From Pseudeuparius sepicola (Eukaryota; Arthropoda; Insecta; Coleoptera; Anthribidae), in assembly GCA_963920635.1 (NCBI GenBank), contig OY987298.1, positions 106,459,309-106,523,308 of the forward strand: a DNA stretch of 64,000 bases, read 5' to 3'. Below are positions 35,744-47,700 of this stretch, in pieces (within the stretch, counting starts at the first letter, position 1; each line of letters begins with the position of its first letter). The notes below the pieces were generated by a model. The model was not told where the DNA came from, did no database searches, and worked only from the letters and a program-made list of their open reading frames with translations. Made by a program: the position numbers and the translations under genes.

Positions 35744-38700
35744 CTAAAAAACATATTTATATGACAAAGTAAAGTTTCAATTTGTAATCTAAAAAGTGGT
35801 TTTCAGCCCTTTTATGCCTAGACGACTTTTGATCAGAATGGAGCTGAAAGCATTCTTCTCAATAATTGGAATTTTCTTATTCACTATGAACAATTTAGGT
35901 ATAGTAGCACTGGCGCCTACATCAGAGAGATAGAGGGAAGAAAAATGGATGGCGACGTTCAACCTACTGCACATCAAATTTCTTTGCAAATCAAGTGGAA
36001 GCCGTATTGCATGAACATATTGTCAACCTAAAATTTAAATTCCTAACTCGGAACGCCATTGGTAGGCTTTCCCGCTATTTTAAAATATGTCCAATAGTCG
36101 AACAGATATTCTTATGTTGGTAACATTTTGGAATTAGGTCAAATCCAGAGGCGTCTAATAGGGTCAGTCGTCACGGGATGATAAAATTGTTTAAATCCCT
36201 TTTTTTAACATTCCATATTTTATTTTTAGGTACTTTATTAGGCTTCCACTTTCCACACGATGAGTGGTATCGAAAATTGTGGTTTCAGGGTGTCTACCAA
36301 ATCGAGTTTTTAAAATTCCTTGACTTTTCCAGGTTTTCCCTGACCAAAAAGCAAAAAATCCCTGACAAATACCTACCTACTGAGTTAAATATGCGAATTT
36401 AAATAAAATGGAAGAGAACAGATCCGCTAGGATGAAATTACTCTGAACGATCGTGCTTACTAATAAAAAAATTCAAAAGCGGACTATTAGTAGTAATAAT
36501 GTCATCTGAATTAATTAAATAAATATGCAAATTATCTCCTATTATATAATAATATAATAATAATAATTCTCACCCTCACAATACTCCAAACTAGGAGTAC
36601 CCCAGAAGCAACTACATGCTTGTGCGGGGGAGGGGGGCAATTACTATTATTTTGTCTTCGTCGCCATTTGCGGCTAGGGCCGACTTTTTTCCGATAGAAC
36701 TAGGATAGCATTCGCTCAAGTACTACGGAAAACCCTAGAAAACCGTAGTAATCCCAGTGAGTGTAGGACAATTAGTAAATCACATGGATAAAGCCTATTT
36801 AGGAGCAATACCGTGAACCCACATTTGTCCAGCGCTCTTGGCCATAGCGGTGTTTTTCTTTAAAGACATATGCATGCGCCTGCCTCGAACCAAAGTCGAT
36901 CGAAGGCAGAAAAACATGCAGTCTAAAAAGTCAGCGCCGGTACGAGCGACGCCACCGCGGCCCCTTATGTTTTCGAAGAAAGTTATAAAGTGGCTTGGAA
37001 TTTCAACTTTTCGGCAGAAACTGTTGCTAACGAGGTTAATAAAGTACAGTATAAATTGACACCCCCCTTAACTTGCTAGTATCTGAAAAAAGTTTTTTAC
37101 AAAAGTTTTAGATACTAATACAACAAAGTTTTTTACAAAAGTTTTAGATACTAATACAACAAGAACACACTGTATAAGGTCCAATAGTGTCAAAAAAACT
37201 TTGTATTAGTATCTATATTGTACAAAAAACTATTTTCTAACCTCAAAAACTAGCAAGGAGGGTGTCAATTTATCATGAGCCACCCTGTAAAAAATAAAGA
37301 TACAAGATTTATTGTAAAAATATAAAATCACGTATAAAACAAACAAATATCTGTTACACATTCTCCAAAATACAAAAAAAAAACATATAAAACAAAACAA
37401 AAATAAATAGCTTCGTAAAATCTTATTTGGTTAGATTATCTTTGGAGTATAGTAGAAGCACCAGGGATCACATGTAAATAAATAACATAATGTGATCTCT
37501 GTGGAGTAGAATCAAAATGAATATAAGATATAATTTTGATTAGTTTTTGTAAGAATTAAAGATTTCCTTTATATCTGAACATTTGAGAAAAAGCTAAAGG
37601 AAAAAGTTTCAATTTTATGCCCCCGTCAATTATGGAACGTCTACTAACACTAATTCTCAGTGGCGACTTTTGAGGCATCGGCATTATCACCAACTATTTG
37701 AATTGCGTGTTTTTCAGCCTTCGATCGACCTTGGTTCGATTAGATGTATATAGAAAAACATACATGTCTTTATAGAAAAACACTGCTGTTGGCCAAGAGC
37801 GTTGGCCAAAATGTAGATTCACGGTATTGTTCCTTAATAGCTTTATTCATGTAGTTTACTAATTGCCCTACACTCAGGGGGATTATTATGGTTTTCTAGG
37901 GGTTTCCATAGTACTTGAGCAAATGCTATCTTCGTTCTCTCAGTAAAAAGTCGGCCCTAGCCGCAAATGGCAATAAAGCCTCACACCATTATTTAAATGG
38001 TGTGAGGGTTTTTTTTATAAAAAAAAATTGGTATATATAACATGTAAAATTTATTAAAATCAAAGCAGAGCGCTCTCGGCTATTAAGCCATCCTCAGTGC
38101 TACCTGGAAATAGGAACATGAAACTTTGGAAACATTTTAAATGCAGAAACAGAGATTTACTTGTCAGCAACAGCACCAGAGAAAACAATCGATGTTACTG
38201 TGTAGATACACCATCATGATGTTGGAACAACTAGACGTTAAAATCTGACCAAAAGTTTAAAAGGTTTTTCTTATTTTTAACAACATTTTTGGTCGATGGT
38301 GAGTGTCATTTTTGGAGGAAACAAAAATGACCTAGATGTTATATTTTGGAAGAGTATTTTGTAACATACTTATGCAAGAATAAAAATAGAAAATCTGATC
38401 TTTCTGATTTTTAGACTCGCTTTTATTATGCTTTTATTATGCCATGTAAACTTGTCAAATTAAAGAGACAAAACAAACTAGCATTTTATTTTATTTTGGA
38501 TATTAAATTCGTTGTAATGAACACATTTGCATGTTTTTATTTTATGAAAGATTCTGGAAATGGTGTTTGTAACATTAAACCACCCTGTCGATTTTTTTCG
38601 TCATGTGGCGCCAGTGGCGATCGCTTGAAACAAGGCTATGCACAGGTATTTAATACAGTGTTGGTCCAGAACAAACAAAGTAAATTCCTGGTTTATACAG

Positions 38701-41700
38701 TGTGACCCAATTCAAACCGGAAGACCCCATAAAATTTATATTTTTCATTTGATCCGATCATTTCTTTTAAACAATAGGGCATCGGAAACTGTAGTTTAAG
38801 GCAAAACAGCACATTTTATTTTTAAAAAACCAAGGCCCACTGTGACATGTTTTTGGAGTCAAATTTTTTTTATAATTTTTTTTTATAAAAAATTTGAGTT
38901 AGTACCCAGTTTTGTTCAAAAACATTGAACGACAAAAATTCTAGAGACCAACGAAAATCGTGAGTTAACTACCTGCTACAAATAATAGTAATGTCAATAG
39001 GTATACCCAAGTAAGTAAGTAGAGTTGTGCCGTTTGAAAGTTTTATTTGAAATTTTCACATTTGAAACTTTCAAAAGTGAAATATTTCGCTTATCCCATG
39101 AAGTGAAATTTCAGTGAAATTTTCGAAAGTTTCAAGGGAAAGTTTCACTTCCTAAATTTCGCGAAACTTTCTCAGAAATTTCCTTAAAAACGCGAAACTT
39201 TCTCATATATTTCATTAAAGTTTCGCGAAAACATATGCGGCAGGCGACCATCCCTTCATTTAATTTGGATGCGCCCGCGCCGGCTGTTAAACGGAAAGTG
39301 ATATAACAAAATAAACATATAATTTTTGTTCCACTAATGATTTATAACAAAAACCACTGTAATCCGCCATTTTGATTTAAAAAAAAAATAGTTTTTTGGT
39401 CAAAACTTATATTTTTTGCTCGATTGTTTTTTCTTTACTGCATTCGGTTTCTTGGAAAAACTACACAAGTTCAGTTTTTGAACCATCAACTTAGCCTAAA
39501 AATTGCTGAGATAATCGAGCGTAACGTAACGTCTTTTAACTGACTTGTCACCTATACTCTGTATGTTTTGTGATTAATAAATACTACTACTACTACCATC
39601 TCTATCTGGGAAACCCTATACCTATGCCACTTCATACATGGGTGGGGACTGTTTATAGGAAATGATTGCAAAATTTGTACGTAAAACTTTCTTTAAATTT
39701 CATAAATTTCTACATCACATTGAAAGTTTCAAATATTTCGCGAAAATTTCTTTAAATTTCATAAATTTCGAAAGTTTCGCGAAAATTTCTATAGGAAATT
39801 ATTGCGAAATTTCACGTGAAACTTTCTTTAAATTTCATAAATTTCAACATCACATTGAAAGTCTCAAATATTTCGCGAAATTTTCTTTAAATTTCGAAAG
39901 TTTCGCGAAAATTTCATAAATTTCGAAAGTTTCGCGACAATTTCAAAGTGAAATTTCACTTTCCCTGGAAAAGTGAAATTTGCCCATCCCTATATGTAAG
40001 TTGCAATTTCACTTGTTTTTTAATCTATATGTAACTTAATTTAAGCAGGTAGGCAGGTAAAGTAGGTTGTTAAATCACGTTTTACGTTGATTTCTAGAAT
40101 TATTATAATGTTTTTTTAACAAAATTTGGTAAAAACCCGTTTTAATTTCCCGTTCAAATTTTGATTTCTCAAGTTTTGACTGTTGGCTTTTGTTTTTTAA
40201 AATAAAATGTACTATTTGGGTCTAAAATACAGATTTTGATGTCCTATTGTTAAAAAAACTATCATAATCGTATGATAAATACAAATTTTAAGGGGGGGTG
40301 TTTTAGTTTGAAGTGGATCACACTGTATGTCTATTATTAATCCATAATAGTATGTATGTGCATCCTAATAAAATCAACATTTAAAATAACATTAAAAAAG
40401 TTCTGCAACATTCCAATACGTGCGGACGCAAAAGCGTTCAACTGACAACGTTGCAATTACCCCTCGCGGTTTGAAAGCCAGCGATAACCTTAAAAGCATA
40501 AGTGACGGCAAATTTAACATCTTATTACGCGACATTACCTTACATGACATTGCCAGTTACAGTGCAAAAAACAGTAAATTCGGCGCTGTTAGGTTGGCCT
40601 TAGATTGCCTTAATAATAGTGGAAAATCTTATAACCCTGCCCACGGACATTGGCGGCTTTTTTCGCAAAAGTCTTTCGACAACCTCGAATAGAGCCGTTC
40701 TAAAAATCGATGAAGGTGGTAAATCTCTTAATTGGGTGTCGTACTTTCCTCCGGTACCAGAAAGAACCTCGAAAATCCGATATCTAAGAGAAATTCCCGA
40801 TTCAAGATTAACCACTTATGGAAACGGGACGGCTGTAGAATCAACGAAACCGACGGAAAATCCTCTGAAACCACTATTGGAAATTGCTTGTTTTTTCTCA
40901 TTTCTCGATTTTTCGGGGGCCCGGGAAGCATCAGAACCTCACCCGAAGACTCCAGGCTCGACTCCAGGGAAGCTTTAAAAATTGAAATAAACAAAGTTAA
41001 GATAAAGAAGTGTAATAAACCAATGTAAAAAACCACTACGAGATTCTTCTATAATAACACAATTATACTTAGATATTATACCTTATTTAACTAATACCAC
41101 TTTGACAATAAAAGAAATCCGCGTAATTTCACGTTACGTGAGTCTCAAAACACCAAGAAACTGTGTAAAACTTTAAATCCACTTTATTATAATGATAGTG
41201 CAGCAATTTATTATCTAACCTATTTTCGTTGACTGGCGTGTTAATATGTCATTTAACGCAATTTTAATTTTCTACGGGGAATGTAGGGGAAGTTTTTGAT
41301 TTGAGTAGCCGTGGAATTGGCGCAACGTTGCCGCACTTACCCGAAATTCTTGATTTCTTGCTTATTTATCATGCCTAGTGGAATGATTTCTAAGGCCGCG
41401 CGTGTACCTACAGTGTGTCACTGGATAGTCATCGGAATAGGTGTAAATAACAAAAAAATTTGGAGTTGGATCTTGATATTTTGGAAATCACTCCTGCGTG
41501 GTCTCTTAATAAGTTGAATTAATCAAATACAGGTTTTAGAGGTAAATTTGAAAATATGCCCAAGAGTAAACTACAATAATTATTGTCAAAGATATGAAAA
41601 ATTTTTATAAGAAAAAGTTGTTTGGAATAAGGAGTTATGCCAAATCCTAATTTTCACGCGGCTCTGCCTACTATTTTTTCTTTTCATTGTTAATAACAAT

Positions 41701-44700
41701 AATAGTTATCGATGACAGTCCTTATTTTCTTATTTAAAGAAGCTGTCTAGAATTGGAAGATGTGTCTGAATGCACATTTCTGACCACGCTTTAGTTTTAA
41801 CTGAACAGGTGAAAATAAAAATTAGATACAGTGTGTCCGCGGATGGAGTCCCCAAGAGAACAAATGGACCAAAAATTTCATTTTTAGACAAAGAAACATT
41901 CTTGATAAAAGTTTGTGCTTCTCGAAAAAATATGGTCTATGGAGAGAATTTTTGATTTTTTTTATGCAGGGTGCCCAAGAAATACAAAAACATGAAATAC
42001 CATCAAGAATAAACTACCTTTATTTTTAAAAATATCAAAAACTTTTACTTAGAAAAGTTGTTTAGAATTAGAAGATGTGTCCCACTTTTCAAACAAATCA
42101 GCCAACTTCGATTTTTTTGATTGCCAAGAGTTTTTAAAAATATCAAAAACATTTATTTAGGAAAGTTGTTTAGGATTAATTAAGAGACGTGTCTGATTGT
42201 AACTTTTCAAGCAAATCGGCGGACTTTGATTTAAATGGGTAAAAAATGAAAAAATCAAAGTTGGCCGATTTGCTTGAAAAGTTACAATCGGACACATATT
42301 TTAATTCTAAACAACTTGCCTACTTAGTGTTAGGTAAAAGCAATGCTTTAAGTGTTGCAACTAAAGGGCGGAATATATGCAAATTGCATATATATGCATT
42401 TTTTGCATATTTTATTCAATTTTTCAAAACATTGCATATTTATGGAAAAAACTATATTTTTGTGCATATTTGCATGTTTTTCCTATACTTATTTATAGAT
42501 ATAAGATATAACCAAGATTATGAGAGCCCAAATTAGATTCTATTGTAGAAAAGAATGAAGGGTTCAAATCTTTAATTGCAATAAAGAGAATTTTTGATGG
42601 TAAATCATCCAACGAAGTTGCACCTTGGCCTTATACTTTACTACCCAAATTAAAATATTGTCCTATTACATCGGTAGATGTTGAGAGAAGCTTTTCTATA
42701 TATAAACATATTTTTACCGACAGAAGGCAAAGATATTTATTGGAAAATTTTTAAAGTATTTAATAATAAATTCCTACTATACAATTTCAAATTAAAATGT
42801 TTTTATAATTCTGCTTTAATATAGGTATTTTACGAGGTGTTTTATGTATTTGTTTTCCTTTCATTTTTCTTAAAATAAACCTTTTCTCTAAAATCAGTTT
42901 TGGTGTTTTTTAAGGTTTGAAATTAAATGCATATATTCCGCCCTTTAGTTACAACTAATAAAAATCATTAGTGTGATACATATATCATTGAAAGATAATT
43001 TTATGTAGATTTCAAATTTTTACAAATCCAAGATGGCGTCTATAAGAAAATCAAAAACTGTGTGTTATATCTTGAAAACCAAAACCTTTTTTTTTAAACT
43101 TACACTACTGTTAAAAAGATGGGATAAAAGTTCCTTAATAATGTCTAAGCCCTGTCTTTGCATAACCATCGGTTTCTAAAATATTTAACAAAAACCAAGA
43201 TGGGAAAATTCTGTTTTTTTTTGGAAATAACTCCAAAACTATCGTGATTAGCCTTGATTTCTCAGCGCCATCAGAGTGGCCATAAAATTTTCTAAAACTT
43301 TTCCCATTTAACCAACTCTCTATCTCGTGTAGTTACCGAAATCCCAATGGCGAGGGCGAATTTGGGACACGTTGTATACTTACTTTGTAGAAATTCTGTG
43401 TCTTTTCTGGCAGCTTCCGAGCATGCCTCAAAATTTTCTGTATATCAGAATTCAAGCCTGCTTGCCTTATCCACACCACTCCATTTTGTGAATAACTTCT
43501 CTTCTCGTTTGGTCTCACGGGAAAGGACCCCAGTTGTTCTTGTGGAAACAGCTCTGTTGTACCCAAATCGTTCAGATCGCCCAACCAGGGTATCACATCT
43601 GATCCTGGAGGCAAAATCGTCAGCATTAAGTTGGATTTCTTTTTGGAATCTGCCCATGAGTAGATTAAGCCAAACCAGTTCTCTCCGAGGGTCGCTAGGG
43701 CAGCTGTCTTTTCGACAATCAGTGCTCCGTGTAAAAGGACGCAGAACGAAGGTACCTTTCCATCTTCAGCACTATCTTCTTCAGTCAAATCAACGTCGAC
43801 GTTTTCCTTGTTGTTGGGACTCGTGGAGAGAATCAGGTGTCTACTGATAGCCATTGGTGAGCCTATCTCTGCCACTGATATAAAGCCACAGATTTCAATC
43901 AAGTCAGTGATGCTGTATGTTTGAGAGCTGAACTCTGACTGTTTAGTGTAAGGCTGAAATGAAAAATAACTTGCATAAAAAATAATGTAAACACTAGCAT
44001 CTAAAAATCAAGTGAAACACAAATTCGGCACATAAATTTTGTTTCAAAATTAAATGAAATACCATAACATTTGAACATTTTCACGCTAAGATGAAAGAAC
44101 AGTGAGAAATATGACAAGATTAAAAAGACATTATAATTGGGAGAAAGCTGCTGGTGAAACACTACTAAGAACTAATGGGTTATTCAGTTTCCCATTAATA
44201 AGAAAGTGTTAAAGGGAATATCGATAATTTTTAAAATTCTTATAATTTTGTATTCATTAATTTAGTTTAATTCATTAAATGAAAGATAATATTAAGATAA
44301 AATTTCCGATTATATACATTGTTCTACGCTGATTGTATTTCATCTAACCTCTTGTTTAATCTTTTGAAGTCTTGTCCGGTTTATTTTTGTAGACCCTAAT
44401 CTACAAGAACAGAAACTTGCATAACAAATTTATAGTTGCTTCATCTTACGAAACAGCTACATCTATTAGAACCTGCATTGTGGGGATGTAATCAAAAATG
44501 TTCGAAAATGCTTTATATCATGCCACATGAGCCTCGGCCACAATTTTCTCAATATTATCTTCCATTATTGGGTAAAATGTGGCTTGCGGTTATTCACAAT
44601 CAAATGATCCTAACTTAGCAGTCCTTGATTTTTTTTGCTCAAAGCCTTATAATATCCCTCATAATGGGGCATAAATTTGTTTTAAATTTGTTTGGCTCTT

Positions 44701-47700
44701 ACATATTGACCTTTGTGAGTGAATGCTATCAAAGTAACTTTAATGTTAAGCAAAAATGGTATACCCGTCGAGAGTCTTGAAACATAATCATTTTTTTTGT
44801 GAAAGCGATTTTATGTATCAGTGGATTATAATTATTGTCTTTCTCTTAGATATTGGAAACTAGTTTGGTGTTGCTCAGAACTAAAACATTTTGTCCCATA
44901 TGCCATGAGCCATTTATATAATAAAATAATGTAACTAGTAAAGTAAAAAGTAAGTAATCTGTATTTTTATTATTTTTTTCATATTTCAAACCTTCCGAGA
45001 TTTTTTTTATTGATTTATTATGTTGCATGTTTTTAATTTATTTCTTATTAATTTAAATAATAATTAATCTCCACCAAGACATAAAACCTCTTTTATGAGA
45101 ACAACTAGATTCCACGACCTTAGACAGATGTACCTTTTTGTTTGGAAATAACGTTACTGGAATAATTTTAAGTCATAAAGGCCAATATGTGAAGGACAAA
45201 AAAAGTTCAAAACTGATACCTTATTTGGATTTGCCTCTAAGGCAATATAAATATGAACAATTTCAGCTTGACTTATCCAATCATTTCGGAAATATCGCAA
45301 AACATATAAAATATTTTTTTAACTTTAAAACCCTAAACCCTAAGCAATATTATTCGTATAAGGCATATTCCCCTCAATTGTCATACCTTGTTCCCCCTAT
45401 CTCCAGTTTCAGGATTTCCCATCCCCAGTGAATCATACTGTATAATATCAAATAATATTAAGGCAGATTTATAAGTTCAATGTTTGCGTTAGCAACCTGC
45501 CGTTGCCATTTGCGTTGAAAATTCAACATTTTACCACATTATACAGGTAGTCCTACATTTATGGATAAAGCTTATTCAAGAATCTAGAGAAAAGGTCAAA
45601 ATAAGTGGATTTCTTAATATAAACAGACATCGAAATCCTAACGGTTTTCTTTATACAGAGCATCAAAATTTATTTTTTTTTTCAAGTTTTCCTTAATTTA
45701 TTCTAAAGGAAGTCTTTTAAGACAAACATATTTGGTACAGCTACATTTTATTTTTTATTAAAAAATATGATGGTTAACCCGCCTCTCCGGCACTGGTGGA
45801 AGTAGACAGGCCAAATTATTTTTAATTTATAGAACTTAATGCGTGTCTAGAGCTAATGAACAGGGGGGCAAAGTGTAAAACTACGTATCACGTTCGGACC
45901 TCGGTTCGGACCTATCCCATTAATAAAATAAATACAGACAAATATAATTATAGCTTACCCATTCATACATTTCCAGGTAATCCAGACTCAGTCCAGTCTC
46001 CGCAATTGCAAAATTTCTTGCACTACCGACAGTTTTCAACAGCAAAACGATGAGAATGAAATCAATACAAACGCGATAGCCGGCCCCGGTACATGTGCAC
46101 AACCAAAAACCGAGCGAAATGCAATCGCAGGCAGCAGCTCTCCTCCATATCTCTGGCTGCAGCGCACGCTGGCTGCCGAGTGCCGAAAGACAGAGAGAAC
46201 GACAAGGAGCGCAACGAGTGGGACTGAGAGAGCTATACTGCGGACATTGTCCAAAGGCGAGCATATAGCTATCCTTCATTAGGCCCATTTCCTGTCTCTT
46301 TTGCATACAAATTGTAGCGATTTCTTTCATCGACAAATTAAAAAAATGCCCCGGCTCCTAAATAATATTAGAAATTTCACTTTGCCGAGTAAAGCAACGT
46401 TTCCTGTAGGCTTTGTAGTAATAAAAATAAAACAGGCAATATATAAAATTAATTAATTATGTATTTTAACAAATTGTTCCAAAAAATTTTTTTGGGAGGT
46501 CATTGACCAATTGACCTTTAAAAAAAGCGGACACTAGTCTACAGTGTACCAAATATGTTTGCCTTGACCGTCTAACTTTAGGAGAAATTAAAGAAAACTT
46601 GAACTTTGATGCCCTGCATAACGAAAACCGTTAGAATTTCTGTCCATGTCTATATGAAAATATCCACTTGTTTTAGCATTTTCTATAGATTCTTAAAGTT
46701 TTATAAAGGTTGGACCACCCGAATAAACTTTGTGCACATATAATTCAATTGTTTATACAGCTTTGGGCCATGCAATGTCCTCTAAGGTTCATATCGCAAC
46801 TATGTACTACAAAAACGAAGATCGGTACGGCACTGTCAGTGATGATCTAATGCAACAGAGGCTTGAACAGAGCCCTCACGAGCTGAAAATAAGCTGAGTC
46901 CAAGTCACTCGAAGCACGGAAATCTGAAAACATTTGAGAAAGTATATGTATACTGTGTTTTTATTTTCTGCATGCAAATTTATAAGCACAGTCAAACATT
47001 GCCATCTGCATTGGATGTCGTTCAAGTTAAACCATTTTTATCTTTTGCTTTTACATCACTGGCAACGGCAGGCTCGAATCCAAATGTTAAGTTTATAAAT
47101 CTGGTTTTAATGTGATATTATCATTGTCCTACTCGCTAATATTCTAGCTAATAATTAATAGTGATATTCGGATGTCATGAAAATATTCCCCCTTTCAAAT
47201 AAATTATCTGTCTCGGATGGAAAGCTGTTTTAACTCGTATTTATCATATTAACCTTCCAACATGCTACAAAACAATCCGCAAAGAACAAAACGAGACTTC
47301 ACTTCTGATAAAACCTTCTTGCAAAGACAACAGGTTTTGGGATAAACCTAAAAAGATTTTGTAGAGTTTTGCTCGTGACAATACGCTTATTATTTGCATA
47401 CTTACAATTGGAGCAGGTGACAAAGTTATTTTTGTCTCCAAATTTCCACATTTGAGCACACCTTTGAATGATGTGTATATGTCTTCTGCCAGTTTTTGAA
47501 AGGTAGTATTCACAGTAGCTTCACTCTGTATATTTTCAGGGATGCAAATAGATCCATCATATCCACTCAAATCAATTAATCGTTGATAGATGGGTTTAGC
47601 TGGAACATGGATTTAAATAGAATGATGATCATATTATAAAGATAAGTTCTCGAATCCATCAATACCAAGTACATTGGAAAGCCACTTCCTTACCTTTAAG

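Larger units (their letters stand above)
43954..47405. other. IntS14 intron 4
   Basis: 43954-45540 is AT-rich with no recognisable gene. 45590-46745 is a copy of repeat R1 broken by an insert. 46746-47405 is AT-rich, with no gene seen. Confidence 0.6.

Noticed and set aside
36178..36402. 74-codon frame with FQGVYQIEFLKFLDFS
   Set aside because: The encoding phrase is a repetitive-looking AT-rich segment, and no start, splice or family evidence supports a gene.
40420..40692. Bacterial-looking protein suggesting horizontal transfer
   Set aside because: The frame opens at GTG, no family is recognised and neighbouring frames are also open. It is kept only as an unassigned block.
43347..43847. 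166-codon + strand frame
   Set aside because: It is antisense to IntS14 exon 5, and the family match is entirely on the - strand.
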